DNA from: Amycolatopsis sp. WAC 01376
Lineage (GTDB): Bacteria > Actinomycetota > Actinomycetes > Mycobacteriales > Pseudonocardiaceae
DNA length: 64,000 nt
Direction: 5' to 3'
Assembly (NCBI RefSeq): GCF_003947415.1
Contig: NZ_QHKL01000006.1
Location: forward strand, 372,001 to 436,000
This document shows positions 44,677-53,276 of the stretch, piece after piece (the stretch's first letter is position 1; each line of letters opens with the position of its first letter). A model generated the notes under the pieces. That model did not search any database and was not told where the DNA came from. It saw nothing but the letters and a program-made list of their open reading frames with translations. A program made the translations under genes and the position numbers.

Positions 44677-45924
44677 GTGTCTGTCGACGTTGTCGTTGTA
44701 GGAGTCGGCTACGTCGGGCTACCGCTGGCGGAAGCCGCCGCCTCGGCGGGGTTGTCGGTCGTCGGGTACGACACCTCGCCGCGGGTGGCGGCGGCGGTGG
44801 CCGCGGGCCGTTCACATGTGCCCGACGTGTCCGCGAGCCGGTTGCGGTCGATGCGGGCGAGCGGCTTCACCGTGACGACCGATCCCGAGGTGCTCGGCGA
44901 CGCGAAGACGATCGTGGTCTGCGTGCCGACCGGTCTGGATTCGACGGGCGGGCCCGATCTCGGCGCCGTGCGAGCCGCGGCGGCGACGGTCGCCGAACAG
45001 CTGACGCCGGGCACGCTGGTGGTGATCGAATCGACGAGTTTTCCGGGCACCACCGACGAGATCGTCCGGCCCATCCTGGAGAAATACGGCCTGACCGCGG
45101 GAAAGGACTTCTCGCTCGCCTATTCACCCGAGCGGGTCGACCCCGGAAACCGGCGCTTCGGCATCCGTAACACCCCGAAGGTGATCAGCGGCCAGACCCC
45201 GGCGTGCGCCAAGTCCTGCGCGGAATTCTACGAGCGGTTCGTCGACACGGTGGTGGTGGCGCGCGGCACCAGGGAAGCCGAGATGGCCAAGCTGCTGGAG
45301 AACACCTACCGCTACGTGAACATCGCGCTGGTCAACGAAATCGCGATCTTCTGCGACCGGATCGGCGTCGATGTGTGGGACGTGCTGCACTGCGCCGCGA
45401 CCAAGCCGTTCGGTTTCACGCCGTTCGTGCCGGGGCCGGGCGTGGGCGGGCACTGCATCCCGGTCGACCCCAAGTACCTGCTGGACAAGGCCGAGCGGGA
45501 AGGCGCCCTGCTCGGCGTCGTCCACGCGGCTCGCCTCGTGGACGACCAGATGCCGGAGCATGTGGTCCAACGGGTGACACGGCTGCTCGCCGAACACGGG
45601 AAACCGTTGCGAGGCGCGAAAGTGCTCCTCCTCGGTGTCGCATACAAGGCCGACGTGCCGGACACCCGTGAGTCCGCCGCCATCCGGATCGCCGTCCGGT
45701 TGCGCGCGCTCGGGGCCGATCTGTCCTACCACGATCCGGTGGCCGTCACGGTGCCCGAACTGGGACCACCGGTGGCCGATCTCGACGAGGTGCTCCGTAC
45801 CGCGGACGTCGCCGTCCTGCTGGTGGCGCACCGCGCCTATGACCACGGCCGCCTGGCCTCGACGGCCAGGTTGCTGTTCGACGTGACGGGACAGGTTCCC
45901 GGAAAGGAGGTCGTCCGTCTTTGA
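44677..45924 (+). CDS. UDP-sugar 6-dehydrogenase (UDP-glucose/GDP-mannose dehydrogenase family)
   Basis: A 415-residue NAD-dependent enzyme from GTG 44677. The N-terminal Rossmann motif is VVVGVGYVGLPLAEAAASAG; the central part contains STSFPGTTDEIV, AYSPERVDPGNR and KLLENTYRYVNIALVNEIAI; the catalytic Cys is in PGVGGHCIPVDPKYLL. The layout is closest to the WecC/WbpA branch, which oxidises UDP-ManNAc or UDP-GlcNAc at C6 to the uronate in two steps. It makes a nucleotide-sugar acid, perhaps a precursor for the nearby cluster at 46.6-62.4 kb, but a role in envelope polysaccharide is equally possible. Confidence 0.87.
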   Translation: MSVDVVVVGVGYVGLPLAEAAASAGLSVVGYDTSPRVAAAVAAGRSHVPDVSASRLRSMRASGFTVTTDPEVLGDAKTIVVCVPTGLDSTGGPDLGAVRAAAATVAEQLTPGTLVVIESTSFPGTTDEIVRPILEKYGLTAGKDFSLAYSPERVDPGNRRFGIRNTPKVISGQTPACAKSCAEFYERFVDTVVVARGTREAEMAKLLENTYRYVNIALVNEIAIFCDRIGVDVWDVLHCAATKPFGFTPFVPGPGVGGHCIPVDPKYLLDKAEREGALLGVVHAARLVDDQMPEHVVQRVTRLLAEHGKPLRGAKVLLLGVAYKADVPDTRESAAIRIAVRLRALGADLSYHDPVAVTVPELGPPVADLDEVLRTADVAVLLVAHRAYDHGRLASTARLLFDVTGQVPGKEVVRL

Positions 45925-46001
45925 ACGTCCCGCCCGGGGTGTGCCGGGCGGACGCCGGTACCGCAATTCTTCGAAGCTTCCGCGAACAGGAGAGTGTACG
46001 A

Positions 46002-46538
46002 ATGACCACGGCGGTCAAGAACGACAGGCTCAAGAAGCGTTTCGAGAAGTGGGACGTCAACGGCAACGGCAGGATCGAAAGGTCCGACTTCGAGGCCGAG
46101 GCCACCCGGATCATCGACGCGTTCGGCGAGGACCCCGGGTCGCCACAGGCCCGCGCGGTGAAGGACTCGTTCCTGACGATGTACGAGTACCTGGCGGGCA
46201 AGGCGGGCGTCGGCCCGAACGGCTCGTTGAACGAGCAGCAGTTCACCCAGGTGATCGAAGCGCAGATCTTCCAGGAGGGCGACGCGGGATTCGCGCGCGT
46301 GGTCCGCCCGACCATCGCGGCGATCGTCGGCCTGTGCGACACCGACGGCGACGGCGAGGTCAACCAGCAGGAGTTCGCCAAGTGGCTGAACGCGATCGGT
46401 GTCGAAGCCTCGGCCGTGGCCCCCGCGTTCCGGGCCATCGACGTCAACGGCAACGGGAAGCTGACCGTCGACGAACTCGTGCACGCGGTCCGTGACTACC
46501 ATCTCGGCAAGAGCGACGTGCCACTGCTGGGCAAATGA
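46002..46538 (+). CDS. EF-hand (calerythrin-like) calcium-binding protein
   Basis: A 178-residue protein from ATG 46002. Four EF-hands, three canonical: DVNGNGRIERSDF (~17-29), DTDGDGEVNQQEF (~113-125) and DVNGNGKLTVDEL (~147-159), while the second (GVGPNGSLNEQQF) lacks ligands. This pattern matches the sarcoplasmic/calerythrin type known from actinomycetes such as Saccharopolyspora. It buffers or senses Ca2+ in the cytosol. It follows the nucleotide-sugar dehydrogenase and is ended by the hairpin at 46556. Confidence 0.9.
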   Translation: MTTAVKNDRLKKRFEKWDVNGNGRIERSDFEAEATRIIDAFGEDPGSPQARAVKDSFLTMYEYLAGKAGVGPNGSLNEQQFTQVIEAQIFQEGDAGFARVVRPTIAAIVGLCDTDGDGEVNQQEFAKWLNAIGVEASAVAPAFRAIDVNGNGKLTVDELVHAVRDYHLGKSDVPLLGK

Positions 46539-46555
46539 CGGTGACCTGACGGCGT

Positions 46556-46595
46556 GGTGGTGAGTGGCTCTCCGGCGCGGAGGCCGCTCACCACC
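46556..46595. terminator. Bidirectional hairpin between convergent genes
   Basis: GGTGGTGAGTGGC (46556-46568) pairs with GCCGCTCACCACC (46583-46595) with one mismatch, over a GC-rich centre that adds further pairing. It lies between the EF-hand gene and the DUF6917 gene, whose 3' end overlaps it by 8 bases. Confidence 0.65.
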
Positions 46596-46989
46596 GGCCG
46601 CGGAAGCAGACTTCCCGTTCCGGCTTCAGGCCGATTTCCTCGCCGGTGACGGGCAGCGCGGTGTGGATGAGAATGTTGTAGTGGTTGGGAAAATGGCAGC
46701 CGTCGAAGCCGAGGACGGTGCCGACGAGTTCGCCGCCGATCCACACTTCGTCGCCCCGGTCGATCACGCCGGCCCGCGCTATTTCGGCGAAGCCGAGGAA
46801 GCCGACGTGGTCGATGCGCGCCCCGGGCTCCGTGTCGTCATGGCTGGTCGTGACGAGCTCGTGCACCTCGCCGACGCGGACACACCGGCTGGCGAACGGT
46901 TCGAGACTCATTCCCCGGTCGTCACGGTGATGTACGAGCACCTTCACCACGGTGCCGGTGATCTCGCGTTTCGGTCCGTCTTCCCGCAT
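46588..46989 (-). CDS. DUF6917-like small protein
   Basis: A 133-residue protein with ATG 46989 after GGAGGGAGAACG. It is beta-rich (EITGTVVKVLVHHRDDRG, VGEVHELVTTSHDD, VDHVGFLGFAEI) and ends DGCHFPNHYNILIHTALP, features I associate with the uncharacterised DUF6917 family found in biosynthetic loci. It is the last gene of the minus-strand operon and overlaps the end of the Gfo/Idh gene by 68 bases. Its role is unknown; a small binding or accessory protein is likely. Confidence 0.6.
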   Translation of the reverse strand: MREDGPKREITGTVVKVLVHHRDDRGMSLEPFASRCVRVGEVHELVTTSHDDTEPGARIDHVGFLGFAEIARAGVIDRGDEVWIGGELVGTVLGFDGCHFPNHYNILIHTALPVTGEEIGLKPEREVCFRGRW

Positions 46990-47866
46990 CGTTCTCCCTC
47001 CGGTAACACGCGTCCACTATGGACAGTGCGTCGAGGCCGCTGTCGCGCCAAGCCCCGCCCTCGCGTACGGCTTCCGCGAACTCACGCAGCAGTCCGGCGT
47101 ACTCGTGCCACAGCGATTCCTTGAACTCCGGATAGCCGGCGAGCAGGTCGGCACGCAGGACGGTGCCGTCGGTCAGCCGGACCTCGACATCCTTGACCTC
47201 ACCGGGAAACGACCAGTCGAGTTCCACGACAGCGCCCTCCAGTACGAGCGTCGCCCGCCGGTCGACGCCGTCCGCGTCACGGCTGATCCGGACGTCCCGC
47301 AGCACCATCGAACCCAGGAACAGCTGGACGAGGTCGAGGGCATTCGGCCCGTTGTCCGCCACACAGCCACCGCCGCACCGCGTCGCGTCGAGGTACCAGC
47401 GATCACCGCCGACGTGCTCTTCGATCCGCTCCAGATAGCGCACCGTCAGCGAAGCGATCGGTGGCCCGCCGACGAGCCGCTCGCGCAGGGCGAGCACGTT
47501 GCCGTTGTACCTGCGGTGGAAAGCGGTGAACAGCGCGACGTCCCGCCGCGCCGCCCTCGCCACGAGATCCTCGCCGTCGGCGAGCCTGGTGGCGATCGGC
47601 TTCTCCACGCACACCGGCAAGCCGGCGTCCAGCACGTCCCGGCACACGGTGGCGTGGACGTCGTTGGGCGCGGTCACGATCACCGCGTCGAGCCCGCCGT
47701 CGGCGAGCATCTCGCGATGATCGCGATAGCCGGGCACGGCGCTTTTCGCGAGTTTGGCCGGGTCGAGATCGCAGACCGCGGCGAGCGCGAACTCCCGCGA
47801 TCGCTCCAGCGCGGCGAGGTAGAACTTCGAGATGACACCGAGTCCGACGACTCCGGCCCGGATCAT
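46922..47866 (-). CDS. Gfo/Idh/MocA-family NAD(P)-dependent oxidoreductase
   Basis: A 314-residue enzyme. The dinucleotide site is AGVVGLGVISKFYLAALER (~4-22) and the active-site lysine is in CVEKPIATR (~95). FHRRYNGN and RCGGGCVADNGPNALDLVQL are further family blocks. Such enzymes oxidise or reduce hydroxyls of sugars, cyclitols or nucleotide sugars. The start overlaps the Ldh2 stop (ATGA). With the second Gfo/Idh gene at 50934 and two aminotransferases nearby it probably makes a keto group for transamination. Confidence 0.85.
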   Translation of the reverse strand: MIRAGVVGLGVISKFYLAALERSREFALAAVCDLDPAKLAKSAVPGYRDHREMLADGGLDAVIVTAPNDVHATVCRDVLDAGLPVCVEKPIATRLADGEDLVARAARRDVALFTAFHRRYNGNVLALRERLVGGPPIASLTVRYLERIEEHVGGDRWYLDATRCGGGCVADNGPNALDLVQLFLGSMVLRDVRISRDADGVDRRATLVLEGAVVELDWSFPGEVKDVEVRLTDGTVLRADLLAGYPEFKESLWHEYAGLLREFAEAVREGGAWRDSGLDALSIVDACYRRENDAGRRTETRDHRHRGEGARTSP

Positions 47867-48906
47867 CCGGGCGTCCTCTCCAGTGCCGCGCGGAGTTCCT
47901 CGTAGACCGCGTCCGGCACCGGCACCCCGTCCTCGCGGAACCGGGCCGCGCGCTCGCCCTCGTGCCAGCCGGGATAGGCGACCGGGACGGCGGGATCACG
48001 GGCCGGCCAGCCACGCACGGCGGTGAAGAGCGCGGACGCGTCGGAGGAGAATCCGGAGCGCAACACTTCTGGGGCGATCGCCAGCGCCAGGACTCCGATG
48101 TCGTCGTCTCGGTCAGCGTCGGCGGAGGTGGCGCCGAGTGTGGCGCCGGGCACCAGCGCGCCGAGCACCTCGACGAGCAGCCCGAGCCCGAATCCCTTGT
48201 AAGCACCTGTTTCGGGAGCGCCGCCCAGCCACTGCAGGTGAGCTTCACCGCGGTCGAACGCGGCGGGATCGGTCACCGGTGAACCGTCGTCGTCGGCGAG
48301 CCACCCAGGCGGGATCTCCCGGCCTTCACGCGCCGCGGCCCGGATCCGGCCGGTCGGGACGACGGTGGTGCTCATGTCGAGGACGAACGGATGCGCGCCG
48401 CCGGCGGGACAGGCCAGCGCGAGCGGGTTCGTGCCGAGCATCGCGGCCGCGCCACCCGGTGGCGGGGCGATGCGCTGCCCGCCGCAGTTCGACGCGATGA
48501 GGCCGATCATGCCGTGCGCGACGGCGCGCGCGGCGTGGTGACCGGCGCAGCCGATATGCGTGGCCCCGCGCAGCGACACCATGCCGATGCCGTGCCGTGA
48601 AGCCCTGGCGCACGCCAGTTCCATCGCCTGCGACGCCGACCACAACCCGAGTGTGCGGCGGGCGTCGGCGAGGACACACGCGCCGAGATCGGTCTCGACG
48701 ACCATGTCCGCCTTCGGTTCGGCGCGTCCTTGGTCGAGCAGGGGCAGGTACAGCCGGGTCAGATTGACCAGACCGTGCGAGGTCACCCCGGTCAGGTCAC
48801 CGTGGCACAACGCGGTGGCGGCGATCGCCGCCCGGTCCTCGGGCATCCCGCGGTCCACGAAAACCGCGGTGACCTGGGAAAGCAAGGCCGGATAGGGCAC
48901 CAGCAC
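47863..48906 (-). CDS. Ldh2 (malate/L-lactate dehydrogenase-like) NAD(P)-dependent oxidoreductase
   Basis: About 347 residues from GTG 48906; TTG 48912 is possible but too close to the GGAGGAG ribosome-binding site. Family blocks: HGDLTGVTSHGLVNLTRLYL (with the catalytic His), ATHIGCAGHHAARAVAHGMI and GAYKGFGLGLLVEVLGALV. The Ldh2 family (YlbC/DlgD/ComC types) reduces 2-oxo acids or diketo sugars and uses a fold different from classic LDH. Here it may reduce a 2-oxo acid or cyclic ketone intermediate. It is fourth in the minus-strand operon and overlaps both neighbours. Confidence 0.87.
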   Translation of the reverse strand: MLVPYPALLSQVTAVFVDRGMPEDRAAIAATALCHGDLTGVTSHGLVNLTRLYLPLLDQGRAEPKADMVVETDLGACVLADARRTLGLWSASQAMELACARASRHGIGMVSLRGATHIGCAGHHAARAVAHGMIGLIASNCGGQRIAPPPGGAAAMLGTNPLALACPAGGAHPFVLDMSTTVVPTGRIRAAAREGREIPPGWLADDDGSPVTDPAAFDRGEAHLQWLGGAPETGAYKGFGLGLLVEVLGALVPGATLGATSADADRDDDIGVLALAIAPEVLRSGFSSDASALFTAVRGWPARDPAVPVAYPGWHEGERAARFREDGVPVPDAVYEELRAALERTPG

Positions 48907-48908
48907 GG

Positions 48909-50129
48909 TCAAGCTCCTCCGTTCCGGCTGAACCGCACGACGATCTCGCGCACGAGCTCACTGAACCGGTCGAGTTCTTCGATATCGGCGTATTCCCCGC
49001 GCGAATGCGCGTTGTTGGCGCCCAGCGAACCGGGACCGAGAACGGCCGTCCTGGCGCCGGGGACATCGGCGAGCCACAGGGCGTCGCAGGTGAATCCGGG
49101 CTCGTCGTCCGGCCAGCGCGGAACGAACGCGTCCAGCAGCGGAATGTCCTGCACCGGCAAAGCGGGAAGGTCGCGTTTCAGCCACCGCAGGCCGGTGATC
49201 GCCGCCGCGTCCGTCGCGGTGCGGGCGAAGGACGGCGACTCCCGGAACCGGGAAACGAACCCGGCGATGCCGGTGCGCAGCCCGTCCTCCAGAGCCGAAG
49301 TCATCTTCGCCGCTACTTCTTCGCAGTCGTAAGGAATGTTGAGCAGAAGCTCTCCGCTGCCGTACACCCTGTTGTGCAGTCGTCCGGTGTGCAGTCCGGC
49401 CACACAGACCTGACCGTGCTTCGCCAGGTCGTCCGCGAGGTGCTGGGCGAGGAAGCCCAGCAGAACCGTCGCGTTGTGCCCACGGTGCGGCTCGTCGTCG
49501 ATGGCGTCTTCACCGTCCACCCGCACGCACGCGGTCATCGACGCCGAACATCGTGGCAGGTATCGCAGCCCGGTCGGCTCGCAGAAGATGTTGAGAGCGC
49601 CGTGAAATCCCGCTTCGACGAGCGGCCGCGTGCCGAAGGTACCCATCGCGCCGCCCTCCTCGCCGGACACGGCCTGGATGAGGACACCGGCATCCCGGCC
49701 GACCGCCGGATCCGCCGCGATGGCGGCCCGGACACCGGCCAGCAGCGCCACCGCGGGTCCTTTCGCGTCGATCGCGCCGCGGCCGGTGAACCTGGAGCCG
49801 TCGAAACCCGCCGGTTCGAACGGCGCCACCGTGTCGAGGTGCACGTTGAACAGCACGGCGGGAGCGGCCGGGCCGATCCGCAGCGCGAGGCTCGGCTGGC
49901 AAGCGAGGAACTCCGGCCCGGCGTCGCGGACCGCGACGGGGACACCGGGGCGGTCCAGCACCGACGGGTCCGGGGCGGCGAAACTCAAGACGTCGAAACC
50001 GATTTCGGACGCGGCGTCGGCGTAGGCGCGCATCGCGTCCCACAGCCGGACTTCGCCGGTGGTCTCGAGCGGACCGGCCGTCGGCAGGTCGAGTAGCCGC
50101 AACAGCAGGTCCCGGTCCGCGGGGATCAC
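48909..50129 (-). CDS. M20-family metallo-amidohydrolase (ArgE/DapE type)
   Basis: A 406-residue enzyme from GTG 50129, which overlaps the isomerase stop (GTGA); the longer open frame upstream is antisense to other reading and not used. Metal ligands are at FNVHLDTVAP (HxD), GAIDAKGPAVAL (Asp), SGEEGGAMG (Glu-Glu), FCEPTG (Glu) and a final NNAHSRGE (His). M20 deacylases remove acyl groups from amines, e.g. N-acetyl from amino acids or sugars. Within the cluster it might deprotect an N-acylated amino intermediate. Confidence 0.87.
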   Translation of the reverse strand: MIPADRDLLLRLLDLPTAGPLETTGEVRLWDAMRAYADAASEIGFDVLSFAAPDPSVLDRPGVPVAVRDAGPEFLACQPSLALRIGPAAPAVLFNVHLDTVAPFEPAGFDGSRFTGRGAIDAKGPAVALLAGVRAAIAADPAVGRDAGVLIQAVSGEEGGAMGTFGTRPLVEAGFHGALNIFCEPTGLRYLPRCSASMTACVRVDGEDAIDDEPHRGHNATVLLGFLAQHLADDLAKHGQVCVAGLHTGRLHNRVYGSGELLLNIPYDCEEVAAKMTSALEDGLRTGIAGFVSRFRESPSFARTATDAAAITGLRWLKRDLPALPVQDIPLLDAFVPRWPDDEPGFTCDALWLADVPGARTAVLGPGSLGANNAHSRGEYADIEELDRFSELVREIVVRFSRNGGA

Positions 50130-50944
50130 TGGACCAGCCCGGCCATCGCGCGGCCCGCGGCGACGAACGCGGACATCGCGCCGGGTGCCAGCACACCTTG
50201 TTCGTGCGGTTTGATCGCGAGATGCGGCTCCAACGACCACGCGCCCTGGTAGCCGTTGGCCCGGAGGAGTTTCACGCAGTCGGCGACCCGCGCGGCGCCC
50301 TGACCGGGAAGGGTGAAGCCGCGCTCGTCCGCGTCCTTGATGTGCACGTGTTCGACGTGGACGGCGATGTCGGCGAGCAGGTCGAACCCGTCGTACCCGT
50401 GGGCGACGCCGTTTCCGGTGTCGAACAACAACTTCAGCGCCGGGCTGGCGACCTCGTCCAGCAGTTCGAGCATGCGCTCGGACCTGGTCCCCGCCCAGCC
50501 CGAGCAGTTCTCGTGAAGCAGCGTCACCCCGTGCTTTTCGGCGCGTTCGGCGAGGACGGTGATCCGCGCGATGACCTGAGCGCGCCACCGGTGATCGCTC
50601 AGCCCGTCGTTGGGATAGGACATGATCCGGAGGTAGCGGGTGCCGACCGCCTTGGCTCGCCCGGCGAGTACGTCGAGTTCGGCGAGGTCGTGCCGGAAAT
50701 CGGTGCCGATCGGCCGGGCCCAGCCACCGATCCGGGACGCCAGGCAGACCACGCGCACCCCCTGGTCCGACAAGGTGGTCGCGACCGCGTCGAACCGGTC
50801 GTCGGAGAGGTCGGCGATGGCGTCGTTGTCGACGCTGCGCAGTTCGATCGCCTTCCACCCCAGTGCGTCGAGCACCGAGAGCTGGCCGCCGACGTCCGCC
50901 GCCGCCTCGTCCGTGATGCCGGCGAGTACCGGGTCATCCGGCAT
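50126..50944 (-). CDS. Sugar-phosphate isomerase/epimerase-like TIM-barrel protein
   Basis: A 272-residue xylose-isomerase-like (AP endonuclease family 2) barrel. The metal-binding residues lie in LLHENCSGWAG (Glu/His), KLLFDTGNGVAHGYD (Asp), VEHVHIKDAD (His/Asp) and WSLEPHLA (Glu). Members include hydroxypyruvate, inosose and 3-keto-sugar isomerases. Next to Gfo/Idh dehydrogenases this fits isomerisation of a keto-cyclitol or keto-sugar. It overlaps both neighbours by 4 and 11 bases. Confidence 0.85.
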   Translation of the reverse strand: MPDDPVLAGITDEAAADVGGQLSVLDALGWKAIELRSVDNDAIADLSDDRFDAVATTLSDQGVRVVCLASRIGGWARPIGTDFRHDLAELDVLAGRAKAVGTRYLRIMSYPNDGLSDHRWRAQVIARITVLAERAEKHGVTLLHENCSGWAGTRSERMLELLDEVASPALKLLFDTGNGVAHGYDGFDLLADIAVHVEHVHIKDADERGFTLPGQGAARVADCVKLLRANGYQGAWSLEPHLAIKPHEQGVLAPGAMSAFVAAGRAMAGLVQ

Positions 50945-51962
50945 GGGTGGCCACCGCGTCGGGTTCGGGACGCCTCGGCCGGGAGACCGGTTCCGCGCAG
51001 ATGTTCTTGGCGACCGAAAGCAACCGCACCACCTCGGTGGCGAAGGTGAACCCCTGGGTCTGTTCCCCGTCCAGCCGGAACTTCCGGTAGGCCTCGAACA
51101 TCCACTCGGTCATCGCGTCGTCCCGCAGCACGACGTGCTCGGACCGGCCGTTCGAAGACAGCGTCAGCTGGGAGTGGTGGTCGTCGCCGCTCACCGCGAA
51201 ATGCCCGACAGCGGTGCCCTGCTCGAATTCGAGGGTGACCCGCCGCTCCCGCACCGGGGACGTGAGGTCCGAACGGATCTCCGTGTGGATACCCGAATTG
51301 TGCCGGAGCCCGATCGTGGCGCCGCCCATCCGGGGGCCGATGTTGCCCTCGACTTCGAGATCGGATCCGGACGCGTGCGTGACCCGGGCGGCACCCGCGA
51401 GCCGCAGCGCGAGCGCGACTCCGTGCGGCAGTTCGACGTCGAAGGCGGTCGGATGCCCCGGCCGGACGAGTGAACGGCGGAATCTCGGCTTGTTCTGGAC
51501 GATGTCGATCGACTTCGCGGCGCCCAACCGGCCGTCGCGGATCAGCTCGACCAACCGTGCCGTGAGGGTGCTGGCGAGCCAGGGCTCGACGACCTCGACA
51601 TGCAGCTTGTACTTGCGGCGCAGCCGGATGATGCGGGCGAGGTCGTCGATGTCGGCGGCGAGCGGTTTCTCCACGATCACCTTGCGGAAGCCCAACGTGG
51701 CGAGCTCGGTGAGCACCGTGAGCCGTTCGGTCGGCGGTGTGCAGACGTGGGCGACGGTGCCGTCCGGGTCGAGTCCGGTGGCCGCGGCTTCGATGGTCGA
51801 CGCGACCACGAGACCCGGCCGGGAGGCGACGCTCTGTCGCGGCTCGCACGCCGTGACGGGGCCGTCGTCGAAGAGCTGAGGGGTTCGTTCGCGGAGTTTG
51901 GCCAAGACCGGAAGATGCAGACCCGCGCCGGCGCGGCCGAGTCCCACAACGAATGAACGCAC
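50934..51962 (-). CDS. Gfo/Idh/MocA-family oxidoreductase (first gene of the minus-strand operon)
   Basis: A 342-residue enzyme from GTG 51962 with GAGGAG ten bases upstream; upstream codons of the open frame have no ribosome-binding site. The dinucleotide site is FVVGLGRAGAGLHLPVLAK and the conserved lysine is in VIVEKPLAADID. It differs clearly from the paralogue at 46922 in the second half (WLASTLTARLVELIRDGRLG, IGPRMGGATIGLRHNSGIH). It is divergent from the DegT gene at 52143 across a 180-base gap that should hold both promoters. Likely dehydrogenates a sugar or cyclitol. Confidence 0.85.
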   Translation of the reverse strand: MRSFVVGLGRAGAGLHLPVLAKLRERTPQLFDDGPVTACEPRQSVASRPGLVVASTIEAAATGLDPDGTVAHVCTPPTERLTVLTELATLGFRKVIVEKPLAADIDDLARIIRLRRKYKLHVEVVEPWLASTLTARLVELIRDGRLGAAKSIDIVQNKPRFRRSLVRPGHPTAFDVELPHGVALALRLAGAARVTHASGSDLEVEGNIGPRMGGATIGLRHNSGIHTEIRSDLTSPVRERRVTLEFEQGTAVGHFAVSGDDHHSQLTLSSNGRSEHVVLRDDAMTEWMFEAYRKFRLDGEQTQGFTFATEVVRLLSVAKNICAEPVSRPRRPEPDAVATHAG

Positions 51963-52142
51963 TGGTGAGTCTGCTCCTCGAGTTTCGCAATTCGAAATCC
52001 ATTTCAAAACTGACATCACGAAGATCAAGTGTCAATGCTTCGGTCCCGGGTTGACCAGGAAGTGCGAATCTGCCGGGTGGCCGGATTGCCTCATCTACGC
52101 TCGGGAACGGTTCCTACGCCACCGGAGGTGGGTACGCTGTCG
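51963..52142. promoter_or_regulatory. Divergent intergenic region of the biosynthetic cluster
   Basis: The 180-base gap between the divergent operons must hold both promoters. It is noticeably less GC-rich near 51980-52030. I cannot identify a regulator-binding palindrome or firm promoter boxes. Confidence 0.5.
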
Positions 52143-53276
52143 GTGTCTTTCCACAACCAATCGGCCACATTCGAGCGAACCTGGACCAGTACCAGGCGAC
52201 ATATTCTCGACGTGATCGAGAATGGCAAGTATTCACACGGTCGCAAGGTGGCCGAGCTCGAAGCCGCGCTGGCGGCGTACACGGGCGCGAAGTTCGTCAT
52301 CGGGGTCAACAGCGGAACGGACGCGCTCGTCCTCTTGCTACGGGCGGCGGGTCTCCGGTCCGGTGAGGAAGTGGTCGTCCCGGCCTTCTCCTTCGGCGCG
52401 ACGGCGACTTCGGTCGTGCTCGCGGGCGGCACCCCGGTCTTCGCCGACATCGAGCCGGACGGGTACGGGATCGACCCCGCCGCGGTGGCCGACGCCGCGG
52501 GGGAGCGGACCCGGTTCGTCATGCCGACGCATCTGTTCTCGCAGCTCGCGGACATCGACGGGGTCCTCGGCGTCGCGCGCCGCCTCGGGCTCACGGTGGT
52601 CGAGGACAGCGCGGAGGCCATCGGCATGCGGCACCGCGGCGCCCACGCGGGACTGTTCGGCGCCGGTGGTGTGCTGTCCTTCTTCCCGACGAAGACGCTG
52701 GGCGCGCTCGGTGACGCGGGTGCGGTCCTCACCGACGACCCGCGGATCGCGGGGACCGTCGACGCGCTCCGCCACCACGGCCGGTTCGGCGGCACGATCG
52801 CCGACTTCCCCGCGATCTCGACGGAGACCGGGCTGCCCGGCTTGAACAGCAAGATGGACGACATCCAGGCGGCCGTCCTCCTCGCGAAGCTCACCGGGCT
52901 CGACGACGACATCACCCGGCGCGCGGAATTGGCTTCCCGGTACACCGAGGCACTCTCGGACGTGGCCGGGGTGCGCAGGCTGCCGGTGACGCGGCCGGAC
53001 AGCGTGTTCTACGTGTACGTGGTCGAGGTGGACTCGCGGGACGACCTGGCGGCGCATCTGGCGGCGAAAGGCGTGCAGACCGAGGTGTACTACCCGACGC
53101 CGCTTCATCTGCAACCCTGCTTCGCCGGACTCGGCTATCGAAAGGGTGATTTCCCGAACGCCGAGAATGCCTGCCGTCACACTCTCGCGTTACCGCTGTA
53201 TCCGGATATGCCGGCCGCCGATTGCGACCGGGTCTGCGACTCGATCCGCGATTTCTTTCCGGGGCGGCGCGGATGA
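52143..53276 (+). CDS. DegT/DnrJ/EryC1-type PLP aminotransferase
   Basis: About 377 residues. The start is uncertain: GTG 52143 follows GGAGGTG (52124-52130) by 12 bases; GTG 52128 is possible. Family blocks: GKYSHGRKVAELEAALAAYT, GVNSGTDALVLLLRAAGL, VVVPAFSFGATATSV and the PLP lysine in SFFPTKTLGALGDAGAV. The end has VQTEVYYPTPLHLQPCF, typical of keto-sugar aminotransferases. These enzymes transaminate keto sugars or cyclitols with Glu or Gln. It opens the nine-gene plus-strand operon and overlaps the next DegT gene (ATGA). Confidence 0.85.
   Translation: MSFHNQSATFERTWTSTRRHILDVIENGKYSHGRKVAELEAALAAYTGAKFVIGVNSGTDALVLLLRAAGLRSGEEVVVPAFSFGATATSVVLAGGTPVFADIEPDGYGIDPAAVADAAGERTRFVMPTHLFSQLADIDGVLGVARRLGLTVVEDSAEAIGMRHRGAHAGLFGAGGVLSFFPTKTLGALGDAGAVLTDDPRIAGTVDALRHHGRFGGTIADFPAISTETGLPGLNSKMDDIQAAVLLAKLTGLDDDITRRAELASRYTEALSDVAGVRRLPVTRPDSVFYVYVVEVDSRDDLAAHLAAKGVQTEVYYPTPLHLQPCFAGLGYRKGDFPNAENACRHTLALPLYPDMPAADCDRVCDSIRDFFPGRRG

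Noticed and set aside
48909..50858. 649-codon frame for the M20 hydrolase
   Set aside because: The extra N-terminal part overlaps the isomerase gene out of frame; GTG 50129 forms a GTGA overlap and begins where family homology starts.
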